Positions 31,937-41,900 of a DNA stretch of 64,000 bases are shown here, piece after piece; the stretch's first letter is position 1, and the number at the start of each line of letters is the position of its first letter. The DNA is from Mycobacterium sp. 1274756.6. GTDB taxonomy: Bacteria; Actinomycetota; Actinomycetes; Mycobacteriales; Mycobacteriaceae. Where the stretch lies: NCBI RefSeq assembly GCF_001668625.1, contig NZ_LZLJ01000016.1:62001-126000 (forward strand). The letters are read 5' to 3'. The notes beneath the pieces are model-generated. The model did no database searches, was not told the origin of the DNA, and saw only the letters and a list, made by a program, of their open reading frames with translations. The position numbers were made by a program, and so were the translations under genes.

Positions 31937-31963
31937 GGGAACTAACCCGGCCCGCGATCCGAC
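31937..31963 (+). promoter_or_regulatory. Candidate ECF-sigma promoter upstream of the PPE gene
   Basis: GGGAAC (31937-31942) and CGAC (31960-31963) are separated by 17 nt, the geometry of ECF promoters in mycobacteria. The -35 also sits in a 6-bp inverted repeat (31934-31939 with 31946-31951). The promoter points to the PPE gene and lies in the gap shared with the zf-HC2 gene. Confidence 0.4.
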
Positions 31964-32030
31964 TACTCATCTGACGGCGCCTACCGGGCAGGCCGCCGCG
32001 AGCTGACGGAAAAAGGGGGTGCCGGTCGCG

Positions 32031-33680
32031 ATGATCGCGCCGATCTGGCTGGCCTCACCCCCCGAGGTTCATTCCGCGCTGCTCAGCTCCGGGCCCGGAG
32101 CGGGCCCGCTGGTCGCAGCCGGGTCGGCGTGGGCGCAGCTGGCCGCCGAGTACACCGCCGCGGCCGAGGAACTCACCGCCGACCTGGCCGCCGTACACGC
32201 GGGCGCCTGGCAGGGCCCCACCGCCGCGCGCTACCTGGCCGCCCACGGCCCCTACCTGGCCTGGCTGGCCGAGAGCGCCGCCAAGAGCAGCGTCGCCGCC
32301 GCCGCGCACCAGACCGCGGCAGGCGCGCACAGCGCGGCCCTGGCCACCATGCCCACCCTGGCCGAACTCGCCGCCAACCACGCCCTCCACGCCGCGCTGG
32401 TCGCCACCAACTTCTTCGGGATCAACACCATCCCGATCGCGGTCAACGAGGCCGACTACGTGCGGATGTGGGTACAGGCCGCCGAGACCATGGCCGGCTA
32501 CCAGGTGGTAGCCCAGACCGCACTGGCCACGGTGGCGCCAACCATCCCGGCCCCCCCGATCGTGGCGCCCGGCGCGGAGGCCGCCGCCGCGGCAACCGCC
32601 GGCACCGACGGGGCCGGCGCGGGCCGGTCCGGCGAGGCGGGAGCGCACCTGCGGGCCGCCGACACCACCGCTGACAGCCAGGCCGCCACCGGCTGGGAGC
32701 AACAGATCAAAGACCTGCTGACCAACATCAACATGGGGGTGCTCGACCCGGTGGCCAAGCAGCTGTGGAAGCTGCTCGGGGTGGACGGGTATCCGCTGCC
32801 CGCCTACGAGACGGCGACCCAGTTCGCCCAGCTGTTCGGCATGATCCCGGGGATGTCGCCGGTGCTCGCCGGCGCGCTGGGCTGGTCGGCCTACCACACC
32901 CTGATGCTGATCTGGCCGATGGGACAGATCGCGGTGCAGCTGGCGATCCCGGTGCTGGTCGGCGCCGCACCGCTGCTCGCCGGGGCGATGGTGGGGTCCG
33001 CCGGGGTGGCTGGCATGGCGGGTGCGGCCGGCCTGTCGGGGCTGGCGGGCATCGGCGCCCCCGCGGAGTTGCCGGTGGCCGTCGGCGGCGTCGCACCCGC
33101 CGGGGTCGCGGGCGGGCCGGCGCCGAGCGCCATGACATCGGCGGGAAGCGCTTCGGCCGGCACCGCGCCGGCCGGGGCGCCCGCACCCGGGGCGGCGGCG
33201 ACGGCGCCCGGACCGGGCGGGGGCGGGCCGGGCGCCGGGTTCGGGCCCACCGCCGCGGAGGGCACCGGCGCGCCGATGAGTGATCCGCTGTTCGTGGCAA
33301 CGGCGAGCGCACTGTCGGCGCAGCGGTCGGCCGGCAGCCGCCGCGCCGCCCGGCGGTCCGCGGCGGAGGGCGCCGAAACCGACGCCCCCAACCCGGCGCA
33401 GGCCGGCGCGGCGCTGCGCAGCCGGATGAGACACCGGCGCCGGCGTCCGGGCGTGGCCACCGAACGCGGCTACCGCTACGAGTTCCTCGACGCCGAGTCG
33501 CTCGCCGACCCGGCGCCTCCCGAACCGGCCGGGGTGGCGGCCTCGACGCGAAGCGCGGGCGCGTTCGGGTTCGCCGGGGTGGCCGCAACCGACCGGGCAT
33601 CGTCGGCGGTCGGCCTGATCACCGTCGACGACGAGGACGACATCAGGGTGCCGATGCTGCCGGGAAGTTGGCGCGGCTAA
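32031..33680 (+). CDS. PPE-family protein (no adjacent PE partner)
   Basis: A 549-residue PPE protein. The N-terminal domain of about 180 residues has [18 protein letters not shown] and the WQGPTA turn (WxG) typical of ESX substrates. A middle region with hydrophobic, Gly/Ala-rich stretches ends near residue 345. A low-complexity Gly/Pro/Ala region, an Arg-rich patch (MRHRRRRPG) and the C-terminal VPMLPGSW, seen in many PPE proteins, follow. ATG 32031 fits the GGGGG at 32015-32019; GTG 32019 is too close. No PE or Esx gene is nearby. Its stop overlaps the cobIJ stop. Confidence 0.9.
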   Translation: MIAPIWLASPPEVHSALLSSGPGAGPLVAAGSAWAQLAAEYTAAAEELTADLAAVHAGAWQGPTAARYLAAHGPYLAWLAESAAKSSVAAAAHQTAAGAHSAALATMPTLAELAANHALHAALVATNFFGINTIPIAVNEADYVRMWVQAAETMAGYQVVAQTALATVAPTIPAPPIVAPGAEAAAAATAGTDGAGAGRSGEAGAHLRAADTTADSQAATGWEQQIKDLLTNINMGVLDPVAKQLWKLLGVDGYPLPAYETATQFAQLFGMIPGMSPVLAGALGWSAYHTLMLIWPMGQIAVQLAIPVLVGAAPLLAGAMVGSAGVAGMAGAAGLSGLAGIGAPAELPVAVGGVAPAGVAGGPAPSAMTSAGSASAGTAPAGAPAPGAAATAPGPGGGGPGAGFGPTAAEGTGAPMSDPLFVATASALSAQRSAGSRRAARRSAAEGAETDAPNPAQAGAALRSRMRHRRRRPGVATERGYRYEFLDAESLADPAPPEPAGVAASTRSAGAFGFAGVAATDRASSAVGLITVDDEDDIRVPMLPGSWRG

Positions 33681-35149
33681 CCCGGATAGCGCCGGGGGGT
33701 GAACACCCGATCCGCCGAATCCTGGGCGTACCACTGCGTTCGGGACGATCCCACGATCAGCAGGCAGCGCATGTCGACGGCCGCCGGATCCAGGTCGCCC
33801 AACCGCACCACGCTCACCTGCTCGGCCGGGCCGGACACGTCCCGCCCGATCACCACCGGAGTCTCGGGGGAGCGGTGCTCCAACAACAGTTCCCGCATCG
33901 CGCCGACCTGCCAGGTGCGGCTTTTGGAGGCCGGGTTGTAGATCGCCAACACCAGATCCGCGGCGGCGGCCGCGCTGATCCGGGCGGCGATCACCTCCCA
34001 CGGTTTGAGCCGGTCGGACAGCGAAAGCACGGCGTAGTCGTGGCCCAGCGGCGCACCGACCCGGCTGGCCACCGCCTGCGCCGCGGTCATCGCCGGCACC
34101 ACCTGCACCGTCACCCCCGGCCACTGCCGGGCCTCCTCGAGCACGGCGGCGCCCATCGCGAACACGCCCGGGTCCCCGGAGGACACCACCGCCACCGTGT
34201 GGCCCTGCTCGGCCAGCTCACAGGCCAGCCGGGCGCGTTTGGGCTCGTCGGTGTTGTCGCTGGGGTGGCGCCGCTGACCGTCGCGGGTGGGCACCCGGTC
34301 CAGGTAGGGGCCGTACCCGATCAGGTCGGTGGCGGCGGCCAGCACCCGCCGGCTCTCCGGGGTCATCCAGTCGGCGCTGCCCGGCCCCAACCCGACCACG
34401 GTGACCATGCCGGTGGTCGTGCGGCGGCGCCGTCCGCCGGGCAGCAACGCCAGCGAGAAGTACGGCACGTCGGCGGGGTCGACGTCGGCGGCCGGCAGCA
34501 CCCGCTGCGCCGCGGTGGAGGCCCGCTCCACGTAGTAGGCGTCGTCGAGTTGCCCGGTGCGCGACAGCGCCTCCCGCACCGCCGGGTAGGAGCGACCCAG
34601 TTTGAGGATCACCGCGGCGTCGACGTCGGCGAGCCGGCGGCTCAACTCGGTGACGCCCATGGTGCCCGGCAACACCGACAGCACCTCCTCGCCGGCCACC
34701 AGCGGGGTCGCCAACGCCGCCGAGGCGGCGCTGATCGAGGTCACCCCGGGCACAATGACCGCGTTGAAACGCTCGGTGAGTCGGGTGTGCAGGTGCATGT
34801 AGGAGCTGTAGAACAGCGGGTCGCCTTCGGCGAGCAGCGCCACGTCGCGCCCGGCGGCCAGATGAGCGGCGATCCGGTCGGCCGCCGAGCGGTAGAAATC
34901 CGCCATCGCGCCGGCGTAGCCGCCCGGGTGGTCGACGGTCTCGGTGGTCACCGGGTAGACCAGGTGCTCCTCGAGCTGGCCGGGGCGCAGGTAGGGCTCG
35001 GCGATCCCGCGCGCGATGCTGCGGCCGTGCCGCGCGCTGTGGTAGGCGACGACGTCGGCGGCGGCGATGATGCGCGCCGCCTTCATCGTCACCAGCTCGG
35101 GGTCGCCGGGGCCCAGGCCGACCCCGAACAGCGTGCCGGGCGCGCTCAT
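33677..35149 (-). CDS. cobIJ: Precorrin-2 C20- / precorrin-3B C17-methyltransferase fusion CobIJ
   Basis: A 490-residue fusion of two tetrapyrrole methylases. CobI (about 1-245) starts [17 protein letters not shown] and contains [16 protein letters not shown]. CobJ (about 250-490) has [32 protein letters not shown] and the [17 protein letters not shown] tail. It methylates precorrin-2 at C20 and later precorrin-3B at C17 with ring contraction. ATG 35149 overlaps the cobH stop (ATGA); in-frame sequence upstream lies within cobH and is not used. Confidence 0.95.
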   Translation of the reverse strand: MSAPGTLFGVGLGPGDPELVTMKAARIIAAADVVAYHSARHGRSIARGIAEPYLRPGQLEEHLVYPVTTETVDHPGGYAGAMADFYRSAADRIAAHLAAGRDVALLAEGDPLFYSSYMHLHTRLTERFNAVIVPGVTSISAASAALATPLVAGEEVLSVLPGTMGVTELSRRLADVDAAVILKLGRSYPAVREALSRTGQLDDAYYVERASTAAQRVLPAADVDPADVPYFSLALLPGGRRRRTTTGMVTVVGLGPGSADWMTPESRRVLAAATDLIGYGPYLDRVPTRDGQRRHPSDNTDEPKRARLACELAEQGHTVAVVSSGDPGVFAMGAAVLEEARQWPGVTVQVVPAMTAAQAVASRVGAPLGHDYAVLSLSDRLKPWEVIAARISAAAAADLVLAIYNPASKSRTWQVGAMRELLLEHRSPETPVVIGRDVSGPAEQVSVVRLGDLDPAAVDMRCLLIVGSSRTQWYAQDSADRVFTPRRYPG

Positions 35150-35772
35150 TCGGCGCTGCTCGCGATCGCGTTGACGGCGGCGGCGGCCATCGCGCTGCCG
35201 CCGCGCCGGCCGCGCACCACCAGGTAGGCCAGTCCGCGCGGGCGGTCGATGAGCTCCTGTTTGGACTGCGCCGAGCCGACGAAGCCGACCGGCCCGCCCA
35301 GCACCGCGGCCGGGGCGGGGGCGCCCTCGTCGAGCAACTCCAGCAGCCGGAACAGCGCGGTCGGGGCGTTGCCGATGGCCAGCACGGCCCCGCCGAGACG
35401 GTCCGCCCACAGCTCCACCCCGGCTGCCGAACGGGTGGTGGCCGACTGGTGGGCGCGTTCGGCGGCCTGCGGGTCGGCGACCAGCGACACCACCGCGTTG
35501 TCCGCGGGCAGCCGCGACCGGGTGATGCCGGCCGCCACCATCGAGGAGTCGCAGAGCACCGGCGCACCGGCGGCCAGCGCCGCGTGCGCCCGGGTCACCA
35601 CGTCGTCGGTGTAGGCGATGTGGTCGACCAGGTCGACCTGTCCGCAGGTGTGGATCAGTCGCACCACGACCCGGGCCACGTCGGCGGGGAACCGGGCCAG
35701 GTCCGCCTCGGCGCGGATCGTGGCGAACGACTGCCGGTAGATCTCGGCGGCATCGCGCAGGTAGTCCAGCAC
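35146..35772 (-). CDS. cobH: Precorrin-8X methylmutase CobH
   Basis: A 208-residue enzyme that moves a methyl group from C11 to C12 of precorrin-8X to give hydrogenobyrinate. Catalytic His in [17 protein letters not shown]; other blocks are [24 protein letters not shown] and [16 protein letters not shown]. It lies 9 nt after cobG and overlaps cobIJ. Confidence 0.96.
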   Translation of the reverse strand: MLDYLRDAAEIYRQSFATIRAEADLARFPADVARVVVRLIHTCGQVDLVDHIAYTDDVVTRAHAALAAGAPVLCDSSMVAAGITRSRLPADNAVVSLVADPQAAERAHQSATTRSAAGVELWADRLGGAVLAIGNAPTALFRLLELLDEGAPAPAAVLGGPVGFVGSAQSKQELIDRPRGLAYLVVRGRRGGSAMAAAAVNAIASSAE

Positions 35773-35781
35773 GCGCTCACC

Positions 35782-36894
35782 CTACGGCGTGAGCTCCCGG
35801 TATCCGTCCGCGGTGGCCACCAGCACCCGGGCGCCCGGTGGGCTGCCGCAGGCCCGCTCGCAGCCGACGAAGTGGCGATGGTCGTCCGCCGACTCGTCCA
35901 GGCGGGCGGCGGCGTCGGCGCGCACGTCGGCCGCGGATCGCGCGCACCCCGGGCTGCCGACACAGGCGCTGACGGTCAGCCACGGGGAGTGCGCGTCGAA
36001 GACCAGCCCGAGCGGCGCCAGCACCCGCACGACGGTGTCGGCGGCCGGCTCGTCGAGGTCGCAGATCAGCACCGAGCGCCACGGCGTCACCACCAGGGGA
36101 GCCTCGATCGCGGCGAGGTACTCGGCAACCCGGGCCGACAGCACCCCCAACGGCACCGCGGCGCCGAGGGTCACCCGCCCGTCGGTCTGGTCCAGCCAGC
36201 CGACCGGCGGCCGGGTCTGCGGCGCCCAGGTGGCGCCCGGCTCGGCAGTGATCTCCAGCCCGGTCAGCAGCGCCTCGGGTGCGGCCAGTTCGGTGATCCG
36301 CCAGGCGTCGCCGCGGACGGCGGCGAACCGGGCGGCGACCGCGGTCAGCGCGGGCACCGCCGCGGCACCCGGCAGGCGCACCCCGCTGTCCCGGCCGGCC
36401 AGCAGCAGCGCCGCGGTGTCGGGGCCGAGCCACAGCGCGGCGACATCGGGCCGTAGCCCGGCGACGTCACCGCGCCCGTCGTCCAGCCCGAACCAGAACC
36501 GGCCGGGCAGCTCGGCCAGCCGCGGCTCGGCCCGGATCGCGGTGTCCAACCGCGTCACGTGCGCGCGCAGGTCGACCGTTCCGCCGACCCGGCCGGTCAG
36601 CGGCGACGCGACGATGTTGCGGACCCGTTCGTGGCTGGCCGAGGGCAGCAGACCCGCGGCGGCCACCGCCTCGGCGACGGCCACGGGATCGGTGATGCCG
36701 CGCAGCTGAACATTCCCCCGGGAGGTGAGTTCGAGCGCCGGCGCGCCGAATTCGACGGCGGTGCGCGCCAGCGCCGCCAACTGCGCGGCGCTGATCTGCC
36801 CGCCGGGCAGCCGGATCCGGGCCAGGGCGCCGTCGGCGGCCGGATGGGTCTGCAGCGCGCCGGGGCAGGCGTCGGTGTCGCGGGCGCGGCTCAT
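35782..36894 (-). CDS. cobG: Precorrin-3B synthase CobG
   Basis: A 370-residue nitrite/sulfite-reductase-type enzyme that uses O2 to make precorrin-3B, the step that defines the aerobic cobalamin route. The N-terminal ferredoxin-like half-domain contains ELTSRGNVQLRGI. Cysteines for the [4Fe-4S] cluster are in VSACVGSPGCARS and HFVGCERACGS near the C-terminus. It is the first gene of cobG-cobH-cobIJ. Confidence 0.94.
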   Translation of the reverse strand: MSRARDTDACPGALQTHPAADGALARIRLPGGQISAAQLAALARTAVEFGAPALELTSRGNVQLRGITDPVAVAEAVAAAGLLPSASHERVRNIVASPLTGRVGGTVDLRAHVTRLDTAIRAEPRLAELPGRFWFGLDDGRGDVAGLRPDVAALWLGPDTAALLLAGRDSGVRLPGAAAVPALTAVAARFAAVRGDAWRITELAAPEALLTGLEITAEPGATWAPQTRPPVGWLDQTDGRVTLGAAVPLGVLSARVAEYLAAIEAPLVVTPWRSVLICDLDEPAADTVVRVLAPLGLVFDAHSPWLTVSACVGSPGCARSAADVRADAAARLDESADDHRHFVGCERACGSPPGARVLVATADGYRELTP

Positions 36895-36967
36895 TCACCC
36901 AGCCTAAGGGCGTGCGCAGTGCCGTGCGCCCGGTGGCGGCGAAGCCGCCCGACGGGTTCTCACCCGA

Positions 36968-37006
36968 ATGGATGAAACGTGGCATTCCTCTTTCTATTTC
37001 ATCCAT
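36968..37006. promoter_or_regulatory. 10-bp inverted repeat in the cobG-LuxR intergenic region
   Basis: ATGGATGAAA (36968-36977) and TTTCATCCAT (36997-37006) are perfect inverted repeats 19 nt apart. They lie about 75 bp upstream of a short plus-strand frame. The 36895-37194 stretch is noticeably less GC-rich than its surroundings and holds no long gene. Confidence 0.4.
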
Positions 37007-37079
37007 GCGGTTGAGGATGGGGCAGTGCCGGCGGTGGTTTTCTTTCGGTGAAAGCACACACACGAAAGGAACCCCGACG

Positions 37080-37238
37080 ATGTTCAATGTGTTAGCCGCC
37101 CCATGGTTCGGCAGAATTCATTCGGCTGCAGTCGGCCACAAAAATGTGCCGGCCCCGCAAAAGCGACGGAGCGTTCCGCCGCGTGAGTCGGTGTTCATCC
37201 AGGACGCGAGAATGACTCGCGAGCTACGTCACCTCTGA
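37080..37238 (+). CDS. Possible short peptide gene (52 residues), unassigned
   Basis: ATG 37080 has a good Shine-Dalgarno sequence, GAAAGGA, 9 nt upstream. The predicted peptide starts MFNVLAAPWFGRIHSAAVG and is basic (PAPQKRRSVPPRES). It has no clear signal peptide and no family I recognise. Its last 44 bp overlap the 3' end of the LuxR gene on the other strand. Codon use is unlike neighbouring genes (TTA, AGA, ATT, AAA), so it may be chance, recently acquired, or a real small peptide under the nearby inverted repeat. Confidence 0.3.
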   Translation: MFNVLAAPWFGRIHSAAVGHKNVPAPQKRRSVPPRESVFIQDARMTRELRHL

Positions 37239-38337
37239 CCTCATCGTCGCCGTCATCGGCCCCGTCGTCGTTCTGGGCCGGATGGAGGCAGGGGCCGTGG
37301 TTGAGCAGCAACCGGACCAGTTCGGCCTGCCGGTGGGTGTCGGTCTTGTCGAAAACATGCTGCAGGTGGGTCTTCACCGTGGCCAACGAGACCGACAGGG
37401 TTTCGGCGATGGTCTTGAGGCCGTGCCCGCGCAGCACCATGACGGCGACCTCGGCTTCGCTTCGGGTCAGGCCGTAGAGTCGCCGTAACAAGCCGGCAGG
37501 CGGCAGCTGCTGCAGTTCGGGGTCGACGATGATGACCATCCGGCGCGGCGACCGGGTGAAATCCGGGACGGGCTGGGTCGTCGGAACGACATGGATGATG
37601 TACGAACGTTTCCCGGACGGGCGTGGGCACAAGAAGGATCCGGCCAGCTTCGCCGGATCGGCGCGCAGATATTCGGCTTCGACCCGGGCCAGTTGGCGCC
37701 GTAGCCCGTCATCGAGGCGCAACAGACCCTCGGCGGCGGAGTTCGCGTGCAGGATCCGTCCGCCGGCGGCGAGAATCACGACACCGTGCTGCAAGAACTC
37801 ACCAGCCAGCGCCAGATCCCTGTTGTGACAGTCGAGTTCGTCGAGCTGCTCACGGGTGCGAAGGGCCTGGCGCAGGTGCGGCACTAGTTGCCGGAGCAGC
37901 GGGGCGCCCGACCCGGCGGCGGACACGCCGATGCTTTTCGGCACCTTGACCGCGATGCTGGTCGGTCCCGGTGTCGTGGTGAGGAGCGCGAAGTAGACCT
38001 CACGGAATCCGTTCGGCAGACACCAGTCCGCGTCGATCTCCGTCCTGCCGGGCCGCTCGACCAACTCGGCGCGGGTCCGCACCACCCCCACCGGCCCCGC
38101 CTCGACGGCCGCCATGAGCGGGTCGCGGCGGGCGTAATACCGGTTATAGGTGTCCGATATCGCCGCCGGCAGATTCGCGTGGGTGATTTGCCGGCCGAAG
38201 CCATTGAGCGGAGCCAATAGCGCCGTTTCCGAGTCACCGATCGTGTGTCCGATGTCGGTAACGACAGTCTCCCACAGCGCCGGTGTCAGAATCGTCGCAT
38301 AAATCTCCGACACCAATCGGGAGAAGTCGTCGCTCAT
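37195..38337 (-). CDS. LuxR-type transcriptional regulator
   Basis: A 380-residue regulator. The N-terminal ~280 residues resemble a PAS/GAF-like sensor region, with GVVILAAGGRILHANSAAEGLLRL as the PAS-like part. The C-terminal GerE/LuxR helix-turn-helix is LTRSEAEVAVMVLRGHGLKTIAETLSVSLATVKTHLQHVF, followed by a Cys-containing acidic tail. ATG 38337 gives MSDDFSRL; it starts 4 nt after the stop of the SnoaL gene, so the two are one operon. The ligand is unknown. A second, larger LuxR protein lies 4 kb away beside a paralogous SnoaL gene. Confidence 0.85.
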   Translation of the reverse strand: MSDDFSRLVSEIYATILTPALWETVVTDIGHTIGDSETALLAPLNGFGRQITHANLPAAISDTYNRYYARRDPLMAAVEAGPVGVVRTRAELVERPGRTEIDADWCLPNGFREVYFALLTTTPGPTSIAVKVPKSIGVSAAGSGAPLLRQLVPHLRQALRTREQLDELDCHNRDLALAGEFLQHGVVILAAGGRILHANSAAEGLLRLDDGLRRQLARVEAEYLRADPAKLAGSFLCPRPSGKRSYIIHVVPTTQPVPDFTRSPRRMVIIVDPELQQLPPAGLLRRLYGLTRSEAEVAVMVLRGHGLKTIAETLSVSLATVKTHLQHVFDKTDTHRQAELVRLLLNHGPCLHPAQNDDGADDGDDEVRGDVARESFSRPG

Positions 38338-38341
38338 CGGA

Positions 38342-38722
38342 TCAGGTCTGCAGTTTGGCCATTTTCGCGGTGTCGCCGAAAAGGTCGCTGCGCACGACCT
38401 TGCCCGCACCGTCGAATTTGAGCACCTGGGCGAACGGTGTCTGCGCGGTGCCCTTGGCGTTGGTGAACCGTTGGGTGCCCAGCACGATCACGTAGTCGTC
38501 GGCGGCCAGGTAGGTGCTGGGCTCGATCGTCACCTCCGACCAGTGGTCGGGGATGCGGGACATCATCTCCAGGATGGCGTCCGCGCCGTGCAGCTCGCCG
38601 CCCAGCGGTATCTCGTCGGAGGAGTACCAGGTGGCGTCGTGGGTGAAGAGGTCTTTCAGGCCGCCCATATCGCCGGCGCGGTACATCGCGTAGGCGCTCC
38701 TGGCGGTGTCGGTGTTCGACAT
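38342..38722 (-). CDS. SnoaL-like (NTF2-fold) protein, copy 1
   Basis: A 126-residue cone-shaped NTF2-fold protein. Key segments are SAYAMYRAGDMGGLKDLFTHDATWYSSDEIPLGGE and YVIVLGTQRFTNAKG. It is a clear paralogue of the protein at 45336-45716: both start MSN-DTARSA and share HDA-WYSSDE, P-HWS and the ending AKMA-LQ. Such folds act as small-molecule enzymes or binders; the substrate is unknown. A strong GAGGAGG precedes ATG 38722. A palindrome like those before copy 2 lies 77 bp upstream. Confidence 0.85.
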   Translation of the reverse strand: MSNTDTARSAYAMYRAGDMGGLKDLFTHDATWYSSDEIPLGGELHGADAILEMMSRIPDHWSEVTIEPSTYLAADDYVIVLGTQRFTNAKGTAQTPFAQVLKFDGAGKVVRSDLFGDTAKMAKLQT

Positions 38723-38791
38723 GTCGGTTCCTCCTCGACGGTATCCAGATCCTGGTGCTTCGACTCTCCCGCTGCGGCCGGCGGGGCGATA

Positions 38792-38807
38792 GGGCAGCCG
38801 GTTACCC
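38792..38807. promoter_or_regulatory. Candidate operator (GGGCAGCCGGTTACCC)
   Basis: Matches the perfect palindrome at 45825-45840 at 14 of 16 positions. Its centre is about 77 bp upstream of the ATG of SnoaL copy 1, nearly the same distance as the proximal site before copy 2. It lies 131 bp before cobN, which it could also affect. Confidence 0.5.
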
Positions 38808-38938
38808 GTTTTCCGGCACGTCAGGGTGCGGGATTCTCAGCCGTTCGGATGAGGACGCCCCGCGACGGCAGCACCGGTTCGCCGGCCCGGGGGGTCAGCG
38901 GAGCCGGGCGGGAAAGTGCCGTGCGGTAGGAAGTAGGC

Positions 38939-41900
38939 GTGTCCGCTGCACCCGAAGTCACCGATGCCACCGTCCTGCTGCTGTCGACCTCCGACACCGA
39001 CCTGATCACCGCGCGCGCCAGCGGCGCCGGCTACCGCTGGGCCAACCCGGCGCGGCTGCTCGACGAGGAGCTGCCGGAGCTGCTCGCCGGTGTCGACGTG
39101 GTGGTGGTGCGCATCCTGGGCGGTTACCGCGCCTGGGAGGAGGGGATCGACGCCGTCCTGGCCAGCGGGGTGCCGGCGGTGCTGGTCAGCGGGGAGCAGT
39201 CGCCCGACGCCGACCTGACCGACCGGTCCACGGTTCCGGCGGGGATCGCGTTGCAGACCCACCTCTACCTGGCTCACGGCGGGGTGGCGAACCTGCAGCA
39301 GCTGCACGCCTTCCTCAGCGACACCGTGCTGATGACCGGCATCGGGTTCGCCCCGCCGGTGAGCACCCCCACCTGGGGAGTGACCCGCGAGCCCGCCGAG
39401 GACGGCCGGCCCGTCGTCGCGGTGCTCTACTACCGCGCCCAGCACCTGGCCGGCAACACCGATTACGTCGACGCGCTGTGTGCGGCTGTCGAGGCCGCCG
39501 GCGGCACCCCGATGCCGGTGTTCTGCGCGTCGCTGCGCACCGCCGAACCCGAGCTACTCGACACCCTCGGGCGCGCGGACACGATGGTGGTCACCGTGCT
39601 CGCCGCCGGCGGCACCAAACCCGCCGGCGCCTCGGCCGGTGGGGACGACGAATCCTGGAACGTCGAACACCTTGCCGCGCTGGACATCCCGATACTGCAG
39701 GGGCTGTGCCTGACCACCTCGCGTGCGCAGTGGGAGGCCAACGACGACGGGCTGTCCCCGCTGGATGTGGCCAGCCAGGTCGCGGTCCCCGAGTTCGACG
39801 GCCGCATCATCACCGTGCCGTTCTCGTTCAAGGAGATCGACGACGAGGGCCTGATCTCCTATGTCGCCGACCCGGAACGCTGCGCGCGGGTCGCCGGGCT
39901 GGCGGTGCGCCACGCGCGGCTGCGCGCCATCCCCGCCGCCGACAAGCGGGTGGCGCTGGTGTTCTCCGCCTACCCGACCAAGCACGCCCGCATCGGCAAC
40001 GCGGTGGGGCTGGACACCCCCGCCAGCGCCATCGCCGTGCTCAACGCGCTGCGTGCGCACGGCTACCGGGTGGGGGAGTTGCCCGGTGTCGCGGCCGGGG
40101 ACGGGGACGCCCTGATGCACACCCTGATCGAGCACGGCGGCCAGGACCCCGACTGGCTCACCGAGGGCCAACTGGCGGCCAACCCGATCCGGGTGCCGGC
40201 AGCGGACTACCGCGCCTGGTTCGCCACGCTGCCCGCCGGATTCGCCGCCGCCGTCGAACACCACTGGGGCCCGCCGCCGGGACAGTTGTTCGTCGACTAC
40301 AGCCGCGACCCGGCCGGCGAGATCGTCATCGCCGCGCTGCAAGCCGACAACGTGGTGGTGATGGTGCAGCCGCCGCGCGGATTCGGGGAGAACCCGGTGG
40401 CGATCTACCACGACCCCGACCTGCCGCCCAGCCACCACTATCTGGCCGCCTACCGCTGGCTGGGTGCCGACTTCCCGGACAGTTTCCGCGCCGACGCGAT
40501 CGTGCACCTGGGCAAGCACGGCAACCTGGAGTGGCTGCCGGGCAAGACGCTGGGCCTGTCCGGGTCGTGTGGCCCGGATGCCGCGCTGGGCGATGTGCCG
40601 CTGATCTACCCCTTCCTGGTCAACGACCCGGGCGAAGGCACCCAGGCCAAACGCCGCGCCCACGCCGTGCTGGTCGACCACCTCATCCCGCCGATGGCCC
40701 GCGCGGAGAGCTACGGCGACATCGCGCGACTGGAGCAGCTGCTCGATGAGCACGCCAACATCGCCGCCCTGGACCCCGGCAAGCTGCCCGCGATCCGCCA
40801 GCAGATCTGGACGCTGATCCGCGCGGCCAAGATGGACCACGACCTGGGCCTGGAAGAACGCCCCGACGACGAGCAGTTCGACGACATGCTGCTGCACGTC
40901 GACGGCTGGCTCTGCGAGATCAAGGACGTCCAGATCCGCGACGGGCTGCACATCCTCGGCCAGCCGCCGACCGGCGAGCAACAACTCGATCTCGTGCTGG
41001 CGATCCTGCGCTCACGGCAACTGTTCGGCGGCGAGCAGACCGTGCCGGGGCTGCGCCAGGCCCTCGGGCTGGCCGAGGACGGCAGCGCCGAACGCGTCAC
41101 CGTCGACGAAGTCGAACAGCAGGCACGTGCCCTGGTCGCCGGGCTGGCCGACCGCGGCTGGGATCCCGCGGCGGTCAACGACCTCACCGACGACCCGGAC
41201 GTCGCCGCGGTGCTGCGCTTCGCCGCCACCGAAGTCGTCCCGCGACTGGCCGGCACCGCCGCCGAGGTCGATCAGGTGCTGCGCGCCCTCGACGGTCGGT
41301 TCATCCCCGCCGGGCCGTCCGGCTCGCCGCTGCGCGGGCTGGTCAACGTGCTGCCCACCGGGCGCAACTTCTACTCGGTGGACCCCAAGGCGATCCCGTC
41401 CCGGCTGGCGTGGGAAACCGGTGTGGCCATGGCTGATTCGTTGCTTGCCCGCTACCACGAGGACCACGGCCGGTGGCCGGAGTCGGTGGGCTTGTCGGTG
41501 TGGGGAACCTCGGCGATGCGCACCGCGGGCGACGACATCGCCGAGGTGCTCGCCCTGCTCGGGGTCCGGCCGGTCTGGGACGACGCCTCCCGACGCGTGG
41601 TGGACCTGGAGCCGATCGAGCCGGCCGAGTTGGGCCGGCCCCGCATCGACGTCACCGTGCGCATCTCCGGGTTCTTCCGCGACGCGTTCCCGCACGTGGT
41701 GGCCATGCTCGACGACGCCGTGCAACTGGTCGCCGGGCTCGATGAGCCGGCCGAGGACAACTACGTGCGCGCGCACACCCAGGCCGACCTGGCGGCGCAC
41801 GGCGACCAGCGGCGCGCCACCACCCGCATCTTCGGCTCCAAGCCGGGCACCTACGGGGCGGGGTTGTTGCAGTTGATCGATTCCCGCAACTGGCGGGACG

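Noticed and set aside
38723-38938. Cobalamin riboswitch before cobN
   Set aside because: The gap contains the SnoaL-side palindrome and ordinary sequence; no B12-box, and cobN looks leaderless or nearly so.
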